Source of the DNA: an uncultured Bacilli bacterium
GTDB lineage: Bacteria; Bacillota_I; Bacilli_A; RF39; UBA660
Assembly: GCA_934140355.1 (NCBI GenBank)
Contig: CAKPBH010000004.1
Span: forward strand, 1 to 57,205
Direction of reading: 5' to 3'
Length of the DNA stretch: 57,205 bases
Below the pieces are notes generated by a model. It made no database searches, was not told where the DNA came from, and was given only the letters and a program-made list of their open reading frames with translations. Positions 33,185-41,637 of the stretch are shown here, one piece after another. The position numbers and the translations under genes are program-made. Position 1 is the first letter of the stretch; the number at the start of each line of letters is the position of its first letter.

Positions 33185-33813
33185 AGATTTCTGTTTCTAT
33201 TTTAGATGCTATTAATCGGTATGAGGCTGTAGAAAAGTTAAATGATACAAATATATCTTATATTCATATTGATGTCATGGATGGAAAGTTAGTTAGTAAT
33301 ATTCAGTTTCAGGATATGGATGAGATACGAGAAATTAGTAAAATTAGCAAATTTCCTTTACAAGTTCATTTGATGGTAGAGGATGCTAGTTATTATGTTT
33401 CAAAATTGGCCTCTTTGAATATAGAATCAATTACCATTCATTTGAATATTAAAAATGATATTCATTCTGTTATTAAAGAAATTCATAACATGGGGTATCT
33501 GGCTGGGATTGCTGTTAGTGGGGAAGAAGATATTTTAAAAATTATTCCTTACTTGAAGGATATTGATATGATTTTGGTAATGAGCGTTGTTCCAGGGCGT
33601 GGAGGACAGTCCTTTATTCCAAGTACAAGTGATAAGATTCGTTATTTAAGAAATTATATTATAAAAAATCATTTATCTTCTGTTATAGAAGTAGATGGTG
33701 GAATTAATGATAAGACGATTAAAAATATTGATGGCGCTAATATTGCTGTAGTTGGTTCTTATATTATTAAAGCTAGTGATTATGATAAACAAATTAAAAG
33801 TTTGGAGCAATAA
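33181..33813 (+). CDS. rpe: Ribulose-phosphate 3-epimerase
   Basis: Rpe interconverts ribulose-5-phosphate and xylulose-5-phosphate in the pentose phosphate pathway. The 210-residue TIM barrel shows HIDVMDGKLVSN, QVHLMVED, the phosphate-binding VPGRGGQSFIP and VDGGIND. The ATG overlaps the rsgA stop, as expected for this operon. A symmetric terminator follows. Confidence 0.95.
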   Translation: MKISVSILDAINRYEAVEKLNDTNISYIHIDVMDGKLVSNIQFQDMDEIREISKISKFPLQVHLMVEDASYYVSKLASLNIESITIHLNIKNDIHSVIKEIHNMGYLAGIAVSGEEDILKIIPYLKDIDMILVMSVVPGRGGQSFIPSTSDKIRYLRNYIIKNHLSSVIEVDGGINDKTIKNIDGANIAVVGSYIIKASDYDKQIKSLEQ

Positions 33814-33843
33814 AAAAACTTCTCAGAGATGAGGAGTTTTTTG
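33814..33843. terminator. Bidirectional terminator between rpe and rpmB
   Basis: Stem AAAACTTCTC/GAGGAGTTTT with a short loop, flanked by an A run on one side and a T run on the other, sits between the converging rpe and rpmB genes. Confidence 0.85.
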
Positions 33844-33844
33844 C

Positions 33845-34027
33845 TTAAGCGGCTTTTTTAGCTGCTCTAATTTCTCTTGCACTTAATCTTACTTTTACAG
33901 TATTTCCAAATTCATCAACGATTTGAACTTTTTGTAAGTTTACTTTTTGTGCTTTTTTGGTAACTTTTAAACAGTTTGGTCTGTTATTTGCAAAATTTGT
34001 TTTTTTACTTGATATATTTTTTGCCAT
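33845..34027 (-). CDS. rpmB: Ribosomal protein bL28
   Basis: This 60-residue basic protein is bL28 of the large ribosomal subunit. It starts MAKN, has the N-terminal KKTNFANNRP block, NLQKVQIVDEFG in the middle, and VRLSAREIRAAKK at the end, matching the family. The N-terminal Cys residues found in the zinc-binding form are absent, so it is the zinc-independent type. AAGGAGGG precedes the ATG. In Bacillus rpmB also lies convergent to this neighbourhood; a spoVM gene between rpe and rpmB was looked for and not seen. Confidence 0.92.
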   Translation of the reverse strand: MAKNISSKKTNFANNRPNCLKVTKKAQKVNLQKVQIVDEFGNTVKVRLSAREIRAAKKAA

Positions 34028-34104
34028 ATTTATCCCTCCTTGAAATGAATCGCATTAAAACTATATCATAAAAATAATTTTTAGTCAAACATTTTCCTTT
34101 TCTT

Positions 34105-34133
34105 TTGTGTCAAAAGTGCTTTTTTTTCATAAT
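34105..34133 (+). promoter_or_regulatory. Promoter of the LysM gene
   Basis: TTGTGT (34105-34110) and CATAAT (34128-34133) are 17 bases apart, 22 bases before the ATG at 34156. Confidence 0.5.
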
Positions 34134-34155
34134 TTATTTATGGAAGTGATATTTT

Positions 34156-34608
34156 ATGTATGAAGTTTATATGGTTAAAATGGGGGATAGTATGGAATCT
34201 ATTGCTACTAGTCATGATATTAATGTTGACGAGTTAAGAAAAATTAATGGGTTGTTTTCTCCAAATGAGGTAGTAGTTGGTTCTTTATTAGTCGTTCCTG
34301 TTATGGGGAAAAGAAATTATCAGTATTATACGGTAAAAAAAGGAGATAGCATTTATGAGATTGCCAAAAAATATGGAATTGATTATAATTTGTTGTTACA
34401 ATTAAATGGATTAGATAAAGATGATTACATTTATCCCAATCAGTCTTTGATGTTACCAGCAGAGGGAATTGAGTTTTATTTGGTTAAGGAAAATGAAACT
34501 TTACAAGATATTTTAAGGAAGAAAAAAGTGTCGGCTGATGATTTAATGAAGAATAATGATAAGATTTATTTGAGAGAGGGGCAGTTGCTTCAATTTCAGA
34601 AAAATTAA
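34156..34608 (+). CDS. Triple LysM-domain protein
   Basis: This 150-residue protein consists of three LysM domains and almost nothing else (about residues 3-49, 57-103 and 107-149). The first two show the typical 'G.S...IA...I....L...N' pattern. LysM binds N-acetylglucosamine-containing glycans such as peptidoglycan. There is no signal peptide or anchor, and no catalytic domain. Such proteins occur in spore coats or cortex-associated complexes (SafA and similar), which would explain the lack of a signal peptide; that role is inference. Confidence 0.85.
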   Translation: MYEVYMVKMGDSMESIATSHDINVDELRKINGLFSPNEVVVGSLLVVPVMGKRNYQYYTVKKGDSIYEIAKKYGIDYNLLLQLNGLDKDDYIYPNQSLMLPAEGIEFYLVKENETLQDILRKKKVSADDLMKNNDKIYLREGQLLQFQKN

Positions 34609-34665
34609 TCTTTTCATTTCTTTTTTTTTAGTGTATAATTTTAGATATAATAGGTGGTGGAGCAG

Positions 34666-36177
34666 ATGATTTTAAAAAAACCATATGGATTTTTAATTAA
34701 GCATTTTCGGCTGATTCATTTAATTTTACTGGCAATATCTTTTTATTTGACTATGAAGGTAAATCGTATTTTGCAGTATTATAATTCTTTTATTCGTGGA
34801 AGTGCGAGTAAATTAGATGCAATTGGTTATGTTACGAATTATCATATTTTGGCAATTATTGTGGCGATAGCGATTTGTTTGATTGTTTATGCTTTGCTCA
34901 GATATAAGAAAAAGCCTAGGATATTGTATCTGTTACTGATTTTGCTTTATTTTTTAGTTGGGGTGATGGTTCAAGTTTCTTACCAGGGATTATATACTAT
35001 TTATATTTCGGTTTTAGAGACGAAGACGATGCTTTTGTATCGAGATTTACTTAGAATATTAGTGGGAGTACAATACTTATCTTTAATTTTTCTTTTAATT
35101 AGAGGTCTTGGATTTGATATTCGAAAATTTAATTTTGTTAGTGATTTGGCAGAACTTGGTGAGAGTGAGCAGGATAGTGAGGAGTTTGAGTTAACTTTAG
35201 GAGGAACTGAGGTTACAAGAAGGAAGTTTCATCGTGGAATAAGAGAATTAAAATATTATTATTTAGAAAATCGTACGTTTATTAATATTATTCTTATTAT
35301 TGTTTTGGCTTTAGGTTTAGGAACTTTTACAGTTAATAAAGAGGTTATTAATAAGGTGTATAATGAAGGTGAAGCATTTTCTAGTTCTAATTTTAATTTT
35401 AATGTTTTAAATACTTATGTTACAGATTATGACGCTAAGGGGTCAATGGTGGGAGATCTTAAGCATTCTTTTGTTGCACTTAGAATTTCTCTTGGTGGTA
35501 ATGGGGGAGCTCATCAATTGGAGACGGGCAATTTAATTTTGAAGGTAGGAAATAGTAGTTATGCTCCTAGTGTGCGCTATGCGAATTATTTTCAAGATTT
35601 GGGAGTAGTTTACCAAAATCAGAATATTCAGGAGGGAAAAACGTATTTATTTCTTTATTCTGTTTTGAAGACAGAGATTAAGGAGAAAATGCAGTTAGTT
35701 TACGCTAATGATAAAGTTGTTCAGTTAAGTCCTGTTTTTTTGGACGAGGAAGAAAAGGAAGTAAATTTAAAGTTGGGGGATACTCTAAATTTAAGTGATA
35801 CTATTCTTCATCAAGGAGAGATTCGTTTTACTTCTTGTGAACTTAAAGATAAGTTTATGTATTCTTATGAATATGAGGTTCGGGGAGAAAAATTTAAGAG
35901 TGAGTATGCGATTGGTGGAGAAAATACGGCAATCATGCTACTTAAAATAAACGCTAATTCTTTTTCTGGGGATAGTTATGCTTCTTTTTTGAGTAGTTAT
36001 GGTCATCTTTTATATCAAGTGGATGATAAGGAATATGAGGCGACTTTTTATGATAAGACTCCTGGAAATTATCATGATGGTGTTTATCTCTCAACTTCGC
36101 GTGAGGTATTGAATGCTTCTGATATTTGGATGTCTATTCAAATTCGAAATAAAAAGTTTAAATATAAAATAAAGTAG
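34666..36177 (+). CDS. Large membrane protein of unknown function
   Basis: This 503-residue protein is not recognised. It has about four helices in the first 145 residues, a cytoplasmic stretch with an acidic patch near 165-180, a further helix near 205-222, and a 270-residue extracellular domain that is beta-rich. The start is the ATG at 34666 set by AGGTGGTGG; a GTG at 34654 lies within that site. A terminator-poor gap of 59 bases separates it from the EIIB-like gene. No signature links it to transport or catalysis. Confidence 0.55.
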   Translation: MILKKPYGFLIKHFRLIHLILLAISFYLTMKVNRILQYYNSFIRGSASKLDAIGYVTNYHILAIIVAIAICLIVYALLRYKKKPRILYLLLILLYFLVGVMVQVSYQGLYTIYISVLETKTMLLYRDLLRILVGVQYLSLIFLLIRGLGFDIRKFNFVSDLAELGESEQDSEEFELTLGGTEVTRRKFHRGIRELKYYYLENRTFINIILIIVLALGLGTFTVNKEVINKVYNEGEAFSSSNFNFNVLNTYVTDYDAKGSMVGDLKHSFVALRISLGGNGGAHQLETGNLILKVGNSSYAPSVRYANYFQDLGVVYQNQNIQEGKTYLFLYSVLKTEIKEKMQLVYANDKVVQLSPVFLDEEEKEVNLKLGDTLNLSDTILHQGEIRFTSCELKDKFMYSYEYEVRGEKFKSEYAIGGENTAIMLLKINANSFSGDSYASFLSSYGHLLYQVDDKEYEATFYDKTPGNYHDGVYLSTSREVLNASDIWMSIQIRNKKFKYKIK

Positions 36178-36236
36178 GAATTGGTTATGCTTGTTAAAGT
36201 TTAGAATTTATAGTATAATTGGGATGAGGTGGAGAA

Positions 36237-36551
36237 ATGCAACCAATACATTATGTTATTATTATTTTGGTTTTGGTGATTATCTTTTTGGCTGTGATTC
36301 GCGCTAATAGTAAAGATTTTAAGTTGGAAATTAATAAATTAGTGGAGTATCTTGGTGGAAAAGATAATATTATTGATACCGAAGTTGAAATGTCTAGATT
36401 TAAGGTTACTTTGAAGGATGTAACTAAGGCAAATAAAGAAGGTATTATGAAATTGGGCGCGAAGGGTGTTGTTGAAATAGAAGATCAATTAAAAATTATC
36501 TTTGGAAAAGATGCAAAAAAATTAAAAAAATATATTGATGAGTTAAAGTAG
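36237..36551 (+). CDS. Membrane-anchored EIIB-like protein without the active Cys
   Basis: This 104-residue protein joins an N-terminal helix (residues 4-22) to a domain like the IIB part of glucose-family PTS transporters. KLVEYLGGKDNI, SRFKVTLKD, LGAKGVVEI and KIIFGKDA match the IIB pattern. The phosphorylated Cys normally found before I-T-R-L is replaced by Glu51 in VEMSRFKV, so it cannot carry phosphate in the usual way. No IIC or IIA gene is nearby. A regulatory or structural role is therefore more likely than sugar transport. GAGGTGGAG precedes the ATG. Confidence 0.7.
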   Translation: MQPIHYVIIILVLVIIFLAVIRANSKDFKLEINKLVEYLGGKDNIIDTEVEMSRFKVTLKDVTKANKEGIMKLGAKGVVEIEDQLKIIFGKDAKKLKKYIDELK

Positions 36552-36575
36552 GAGTTTCGGCTTCTATTTTTTTCT
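36547..36575 (+). terminator. Terminator after the EIIB-like gene
   Basis: Short stem TAGGAG/CTTCTA (one G-U pair) with loop TTTCGG is followed by a run of T. Confidence 0.65.
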
Positions 36576-36620
36576 TTTAGATGATTTTCTTTTAGATATT
36601 TTATTTTGTTTAGTTTTATT

Positions 36621-36656
36621 TTCGACAATTTTTTTGAAGTTCGACAAAATACGACA
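36621..36656. promoter_or_regulatory. Cluster of three Spo0A-box-like sites
   Basis: Two exact copies of TTCGACA (36621-36627 and 36640-36646), the reverse complement of the Spo0A box TGTCGAA, are followed by TACGACA (36650-36656). The last two start 10 bases apart, one helical turn, as in known Spo0A-bound promoters. A -10-like TATGAT lies at 36678-36683 with no good -35, consistent with activated transcription. The gene downstream is a KinB-like kinase. Binding is inferred from the motif. Confidence 0.65.
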
Positions 36657-36707
36657 AAAGAAGCAAAGACGGGATGATATGATAAGTTTTAGAAAAGAGG
36701 AATGTAT

Positions 36708-37943
36708 ATGGATTTGATGGAGGATGTAATTTTAAATGTTATATTGATGGCGTTTCCAATACTTGTTTATTTTATTTATAATTGCTATCGTGAGGTATGT
36801 ATGGAGAAGTATAATCATTTGCTATTGGATGTTTCTTTGGCTACTTCTATGTATTTATGTTTCCGCTATGGGAATGTAAATCGTAATGCAATGGGACTTA
36901 TGTTTTGTAATTTACCTATTGTTGTTGCTTATTTGAAAAAGCAATCTAGTGTAGCAGTACTTCTTTCTTTGATTGTTATTAGTTATTCTTATTTTTATTT
37001 ACATATTGATATTCTATTTATGTTGATTAAGTTCATTTTATATTTTATCATTTATTGTATTGGGGTAAAGCGGCATATTCATGATAATACTTTTATTTTA
37101 TTGATTGCTGTTTTACAGGGGTTCTTTTTTACTTTGGAATATTTCTTTGTTTTTGAGTTTAGTAGTTTTGTTTATGCAATAAAGATATTCTTTTATTTGT
37201 TACTGTTTTATTTGTTGCCATTTACTTTATTATTTTTATTTCAACTAGCAGAGCGAGTTACTTCTTTATATTTAAGTGTTGCTGAGTTAGAAAGAGATAA
37301 ACAAATTCGAAATTCATTGTTTAAGATTACGCATGAAGTAAAGAATCCAATAGCGGTATGTAAGGGTTATTTAGAAATGCTTGATGTAGAGAATGAAAAT
37401 CAAGTAAAACGATATATTCCTATTGTGAAGCAGGAACTTTCAAGAAGTTTGGATATTATGAGTGATTTTATGGAATTTAGTAAAATTAAGATAGAAAAGG
37501 AACTTATTGATATTAATTTATTATTGGAAGAAATTGAAGAAGAATTGCATTTATTAATTGTTGGGAAAAATGTAGAGTTACTGCTTTCTCTTGATTCTGA
37601 TGATATTTATGTGATGGGAGATTATGGTAGGTTAAAGCAAGTTTTTATTAATTTGGTTAAGAATAGTATGGAAGCAATGGAAGGCGGAGGAAAGATAGAG
37701 ATAAGAGGGCAAATGGAGAAAAAATATTATTGTATTTCTGTTATTGATAATGGTAGTGGTATGGATGAGGATACTCTATCTCATATGAAAGAAATGTTTT
37801 TTACTACTAAACCTAGAGGAACAGGGTTAGGGGTATGTTTATCTAATGAAATTATTAAGGCACATGATGGGGAAATGAAATATGATTCTAAATTGGGAGA
37901 AGGAACAAAAGTGATTGTAAAATTACCCGTTACTATGCTATAA
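36708..37943 (+). CDS. KinB-like membrane sensor histidine kinase
   Basis: This 411-residue kinase has about six helices in the first 185 residues and no large extracellular sensor. The dimerisation domain has the phosphorylated His209 in FKITHEVKNP, followed by the N box (FINLVKNSMEAM), G1 DNGSGMD, the F region MFFTTKP and G2 GTGLGVCLS. The layout and length fit KinB of the Bacillus sporulation phosphorelay. No response regulator is adjacent, which is normal for such orphan kinases. AGAGGA is 7 bases before the ATG at 36708, so I prefer it to the ATG at 36702. Spo0A-box-like sites upstream suggest feedback control by Spo0A. Confidence 0.85.
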   Translation: MDLMEDVILNVILMAFPILVYFIYNCYREVCMEKYNHLLLDVSLATSMYLCFRYGNVNRNAMGLMFCNLPIVVAYLKKQSSVAVLLSLIVISYSYFYLHIDILFMLIKFILYFIIYCIGVKRHIHDNTFILLIAVLQGFFFTLEYFFVFEFSSFVYAIKIFFYLLLFYLLPFTLLFLFQLAERVTSLYLSVAELERDKQIRNSLFKITHEVKNPIAVCKGYLEMLDVENENQVKRYIPIVKQELSRSLDIMSDFMEFSKIKIEKELIDINLLLEEIEEELHLLIVGKNVELLLSLDSDDIYVMGDYGRLKQVFINLVKNSMEAMEGGGKIEIRGQMEKKYYCISVIDNGSGMDEDTLSHMKEMFFTTKPRGTGLGVCLSNEIIKAHDGEMKYDSKLGEGTKVIVKLPVTML

Positions 37944-37970
37944 TGGATATGACTATAGGGGTGAGTTGTT

Positions 37971-38234
37971 ATGGGATATGATATGTTTTTGGAAATGCTC
38001 CCAAAAATAGATTTGCATGGTTTTGATCGGGAGAGTGCTAGAGTTTTGGTTAACGATTTTGTTGAGGAGGCATCTCAAATGGGCTATTCTGAAATTTTAA
38101 TTATTCATGGTATTGGTAGTGGAATTGTGAAAGAAATGGTACAAGAGACCTTATTTAAAAATAAAAAAGTTTTATCTTATCATATTTGTGGAGAAAATGT
38201 TGGTTGTACGGTTGCTAAAATAAAAGAAAGGTAG
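37971..38234 (+). CDS. Small MutS-related (Smr) domain protein
   Basis: This 87-residue protein is a stand-alone Smr domain, usually found at the C-terminus of MutS2. The LDLHG-like motif is IDLHGFDRESA, and the second motif is IIHGIGSGIVKEMV. Smr domains nick DNA or RNA; MutS2-linked ones act on collided ribosomes. No MutS2 gene is in the window. The ATG follows GGGGTGAG, 28 bases after the kinase. Confidence 0.88.
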   Translation: MGYDMFLEMLPKIDLHGFDRESARVLVNDFVEEASQMGYSEILIIHGIGSGIVKEMVQETLFKNKKVLSYHICGENVGCTVAKIKER

Positions 38235-38242
38235 TTGATATT

Positions 38243-38698
38243 ATGTATATGGAGGAAGGAATTAAGAGAGCTGCGGATACAATGACAAAGGGGTATGGTG
38301 GTCCGTTTGGAGCGGTTGTTGTAAAAAATGGTGAAATTATTTCTGTTGCTTCTAATACAGTACTTTTACATCATGATCCTACTGCTCATGCTGAGGTGAA
38401 TGCGATAAGAGATGCGTCCCATAAATTAGGAACACATAATTTAGAAGGGTGTGTTTTATATGCTACTGGTTATCCATGTCCTATGTGTTTGTCGGCAATT
38501 ATGTGGGCAAATATTCATGAGGTTTATTATGGCACAGATTTAGAAGATGCTAGTAAGATTGGTTTTCGTGATGATTTTATTTATGATTTTATTCGTAATG
38601 AAAATCAAGGAGATGTTCTTCAGTTAAAACAAATAAATCATGCAGAGTGTCTGAAATTAATGGAAGATTATCAAAAAAATGACAAAGAAATTTATTAA
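38243..38698 (+). CDS. guaD: Nucleoside/guanine deaminase, GuaD-like
   Basis: This 151-residue zinc-dependent deaminase has HAEV with zinc ligand His49 and proton-shuttle Glu51, and PCPMC with ligands Cys79 and Cys82. GGPFGAVVVK, NDPTAHAE-like HHDPTAHAEV and the long C-terminus with GFRDDFIYDFI resemble Bacillus GuaD, which deaminates guanine to xanthine. A tRNA adenosine deaminase (TadA) is the alternative but would lack this C-terminal part. It starts 9 bases after smr, so the two are probably co-transcribed. Confidence 0.82.
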   Translation: MYMEEGIKRAADTMTKGYGGPFGAVVVKNGEIISVASNTVLLHHDPTAHAEVNAIRDASHKLGTHNLEGCVLYATGYPCPMCLSAIMWANIHEVYYGTDLEDASKIGFRDDFIYDFIRNENQGDVLQLKQINHAECLKLMEDYQKNDKEIY

Positions 38699-38766
38699 TG
38701 AATGTGACTTTTTGGTTCTAAGTTTACATTTTATTTCAAAAAATTGAAGAAAAGTCAAAAAAGTGA

Positions 38767-38795
38767 TTGATTGATTATAAAAAATGTGCTATTAT
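38767..38795 (+). promoter_or_regulatory. tRNA promoter
   Basis: TTGATT (38767-38772) and TATTAT (38790-38795) have 17-base spacing and end 10 bases before the first tRNA. Confidence 0.65.
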
Positions 38796-38805
38796 TAGTG
38801 CATAC

Positions 38806-38882
38806 GGACCCTTAGCTCAGTTGGTTAGAGCATCCGGCTCATAACCGGGCGGTCGATGGTTCGAGTCCATCAGGGTCCACCA
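38806..38882 (+). tRNA. tRNA with CAT anticodon, probably tRNA-Ile2
   Basis: The 77-base gene folds into a normal cloverleaf with acceptor stem GGACCCT/AGGGTCC, discriminator A and an encoded CCA. The anticodon loop CTCATAA carries CAT. The overall sequence is close to the Bacillus-type tRNA-Ile that is changed to read AUA by lysidine formation (TilS). Elongator tRNA-Met is the alternative. Confidence 0.85.
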
Positions 38883-38897
38883 TGTTATTAATGTAAT

Positions 38898-38982
38898 GCG
38901 AGTGTGGCGAAATTGGCAGACGCACTAGACTTAGGATCTAGCGGATTTATCCATGGGGGTTCAAGTCCCTTCACTCGCACCA
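38898..38982 (+). tRNA. tRNA-Leu (TAG anticodon)
   Basis: The 85-base gene has acceptor stem GCGAGTG/CACTCGC, a long variable arm as in class II tRNAs, anticodon loop CTTAGGA with anticodon TAG (reads CUA and related codons) and an encoded CCA. It is 15 bases after the previous tRNA, so they are probably one transcript. Confidence 0.95.
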
Positions 38983-38992
38983 ATTTGAGTTT

Positions 38993-39020
38993 AACCCTTA
39001 TTTTATAAGGGTTTTCTTTT
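38993..39020 (+). terminator. tRNA operon terminator
   Basis: Stem AACCCTTA/TAAGGGTT with a 5-base loop, followed by TTCTTTT. Confidence 0.85.
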
Positions 39021-39086
39021 ATCAAAACATTAAAGTATAGTTCTAAATGTACTTCAACATTTATAAATAATGAGTTTGATGATTGA

Positions 39087-39272
39087 TATATTTTGAGAAC
39101 TGACAAAACTATAAATGATATGAAATTTCAAGGGGATGAAATATCAGAAGTATTTTTTGTCCCTTATAAAAATTTTAAAGAAATGGTTATCAATAAACAG
39201 CTTAACTTACTAATGTATAGTGAAGAATTTGATATTTTGTTTAATATTTTTGATAGTGAATTTGATAAATAA
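39087..39272 (+). pseudogene. C-terminal remnant of a Nudix-type hydrolase
   Basis: An open stretch of about 61 codons ends at TAA 39270-39272. The translation includes DMKFQGDEISEVFFVPYKNF and later MYSEEFDILF. This resembles the last third of Nudix hydrolases, in which an 'EVSEV.WV...EF' strand and helix follow the Nudix box. No Nudix box, start codon or ribosome site is present upstream; a TGA lies directly before it. It is best read as the tail of a deleted gene. The assignment is by eye. Confidence 0.5.
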
Positions 39273-39285
39273 AAAGTGGTAGCTT

Positions 39286-39439
39286 ATGGAAGATAAAATT
39301 GGTAAAATTAATTGAAACTATGAAAAGCAGTAGTGTAGATAATCACATATTGTTGATATGTACAATTGTTTCGTGTGGAGTAGCATTAATATCACTAATT
39401 ATTTCGTTATCTTTCTTAATTAATCTGGTGAAAGGTTAA
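39286..39439 (+). pseudogene. Small single-helix membrane protein with frameshift
   Basis: An ATG at 39286 reads MEDKI and then stops early. A one-base shift at the AAAA run (39295-39298) would join it to a frame running to TAA at 39437-39439. The joined product is about 50 residues: MEDK, then LVKLIETMKSSSVDNH and a hydrophobic helix (ILLICTIVSCGVALISLIIS). Small phage- or plasmid-like peptides have this design. Alternatively a 39-residue peptide starts at ATG 39320 without a ribosome site. A homopolymer sequencing error is also possible. Confidence 0.4.
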
Positions 39440-39692
39440 TTTTGTTTAGGTTTATTTCTACAATTTCAAATTTTTTTGGCTGTATCATTGTTATATAATA
39501 AATTAATTAGTTGTAGTGATAATTAATTAGATAGGTAGTTGAATTTTTTATACTTACATGTAAGCATACTTTATTTGTTTAATAACATTATGAACTATTC
39601 AAAAAGAATGTTGAAATTAATTCTGATTTAATAAAGGTAAAAAAGAGAAAGGACAATATGTGAGAATTTTTAATGTAGGAGGAAAATAGAAT

Positions 39693-40172
39693 ATGAAAAA
39701 AAATGAAGCTCAACTATTAGCACCAACTAAATCAAGTTTAATAATGGAATATATAACGCAAATTTTATCGGATACTGATAAATTAAATGGTGATATAAAC
39801 TTTAACTTTGCTAAAATTAATAATCAAATGACTTGTGTCTTAGATATTTATATTCCAAAAAAGGATTTTGAAAAACATCTTAATTTAGAAATTACGGGTG
39901 ATCATTATTTAGTATTATATGAACAGGTGTTAACTGATTTATTAAATTTTTTACCTAGTGAGACAATAGGAATTACAAAATATTTTTCAATAAAATCAAT
40001 GTCTGAATATTTTTCAGGAGTTGTTGCGCTGAATAATATAGGTAGTGAATTAAAAATTAATTTCAACACTACAGATCCTGATTTTATGATACTTATCGAT
40101 AATTATTTAAAAAAATATAATGAGGTTGCTGAATTATTAAAAAATCAAAAACAACAAAAATTAAGAAAATGA
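39693..40172 (+). CDS. Hypothetical protein
   Basis: This 159-residue soluble protein is not recognised. It begins after a strong AGGAGG site (39677-39682), which supports expression. The sequence is mixed alpha/beta with a Lys-rich C-terminus. It lies in the decayed accessory region downstream of tRNA-Leu, where base composition is more AT-rich than in the flanking genes. Confidence 0.6.
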   Translation: MKKNEAQLLAPTKSSLIMEYITQILSDTDKLNGDINFNFAKINNQMTCVLDIYIPKKDFEKHLNLEITGDHYLVLYEQVLTDLLNFLPSETIGITKYFSIKSMSEYFSGVVALNNIGSELKINFNTTDPDFMILIDNYLKKYNEVAELLKNQKQQKLRK

Positions 40173-40383
40173 TTATAAGAGGATATGATGTTATGAGAAC
40201 TAGTGAAATAATATAAAAATTATTAGTTAATATTTCACGAAATTATAATTTGTGTTTGAATTTTTAATAATATGTTTATTAATTAGTATGTGAAATTATA
40301 TTAGTAGCTCAAAAAAATAATAAAATTCTTTTAAATATCTTTTTTATTGTATAATGTTTTTGTTGACTAATGGAGGTTAAGAT

Positions 40384-41010
40384 ATGAATAATTCGTATGT
40401 AGTTGAAAATGGTAAAGTATTTGTAAGTGATCATGCTGGTGTAATAGAGAAAAGAAAATACACCGATAATATTGAACAAATATTGATAGAAGAAAATATA
40501 TTAGAACGTATACAAGATGAAATGAAAGAGATTGAACCAATGAAGATTTATCAAGAAAAAAATTTTAGAAAGTTTATGAGTTCTAAAATACCATATACTA
40601 CTTTGTTTTGTTTAGGAATCTTTGGACTCATTCATTTATTTCCTAGTACAACTCCTAATACAGCTATGGTTTTAATATCTGAATTTTTAGTAGGTTTTGG
40701 TTTTGTTTCTTTTGGAGTGTGTGGAGATATTTTTAGACATAAAATTTATAAAAATGAAATAAAAATAGAAGAAAGATATAATGCTTTAGAAGAATTGCAG
40801 GTTAAACAAAAAAGTAAGGTTCAATCATTAAAAAAAGAAAAAAATAAGAATAATATTAATAATAATGTTGAAAGTGTTACACTGAATCATAAAAAGGAAG
40901 TAGAAAATTTAAATTTAATGATTCAAGAATATATGGATTACGTCAATATTAATCATAATATTAAAGAAGAACAAAGTTCAATAAAAAAATTAATTTTAAA
41001 CAAAAAATAA
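40384..41010 (+). CDS. Membrane protein with coiled-coil tail
   Basis: This 208-residue protein has a soluble start of about 65 residues, two helices near 70-88 and 96-116, and a Lys/Asn-rich coiled-coil C-terminal half. No family is recognised. It has a TGGAGGT ribosome site and probably its own promoter (TATAAT at 40351-40356). It is part of the accessory region between tRNA-Leu and yqfC. Confidence 0.6.
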   Translation: MNNSYVVENGKVFVSDHAGVIEKRKYTDNIEQILIEENILERIQDEMKEIEPMKIYQEKNFRKFMSSKIPYTTLFCLGIFGLIHLFPSTTPNTAMVLISEFLVGFGFVSFGVCGDIFRHKIYKNEIKIEERYNALEELQVKQKSKVQSLKKEKNKNNINNNVESVTLNHKKEVENLNLMIQEYMDYVNINHNIKEEQSSIKKLILNKK

Positions 41011-41242
41011 TGAGTGTATCGAAATATATCTTTTCTAATTAATTAAAATAAAATTTTTGCTCATGTTAGTTTTAATTATTTTCTTTTTTACATAGATAGT
41101 ATGGAGAAGTGTCCCTTTTTCTTTTTTTTGTGTTTGGTATTTATATCAAAAGTACTTATGGATTAAGTGCTTTTTGTTAGGGGAGATTTATATAATTGGT
41201 ATATTTGTTATAATGTTTTCAATTTTTAGGAGGATTATTTAT

Positions 41243-41637
41243 TGTCATAATAGTTTGAATAAATATGGGATATTATATTATAATGAGAAATTAAATTTTA
41301 ATGGCTACGATTATATTTCTATTTGTTGATAATCTATCAATTGATGATTTACTGATGGTAATCTTAGTCTCAATTCATTATTTAATCGTTATGTTAGGTC
41401 TAAAATTGCTATAGAATTTAAATTACCTATTGTTGAGATTGTATTTTTAGGAAAGAACCTTATAAACATTTACCCGGGGAGAGACAAATATATGGATATA
41501 TTGATATTTCTAATTTTTATAGAATATTTGTAGGATTAGAAGATTTAAAAGATAGGTTTATATATGATCTTTCTAAGATATATAATCTTTATGAAATGTC
41601 GATTATGACATTTAAGGATGATAAGTATTTAGATTGA
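41243..41637 (+). pseudogene. Decayed gene of unknown family
   Basis: Three blocks in different frames give protein-like sequence: 41243-41339 (ending YDYISIC), a middle block containing LFNRYVRSKIAIEFKLPIVE, and a last block from about 41450 to 41637 containing PYKHLPGERQIYGYIDISNF and ending in TGA. An AGGAGG site (41229-41234) lies just before the first block. At least two frameshifts are needed to join them. The family is not recognised. Confidence 0.5.

Noticed and set aside
33814..34155. A spoVM gene between rpe and rpmB as in Bacillus
   Set aside because: No short frame with the SpoVM amphipathic helix pattern was found there; only the terminator and the rpmB/LysM promoters are present.
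38888..39106. Minus-strand 72-codon frame containing VRVKGLEPPWINPLDPKSSA
   Set aside because: It is the translation of the tRNA-Leu gene, a well-known false protein in annotations.
38953..39600. Attachment-site repeat of the tRNA-Leu 3' end
   Set aside because: I looked downstream for a copy of the last 15-20 bases of the tRNA and found none, and there is no integrase gene in the window.
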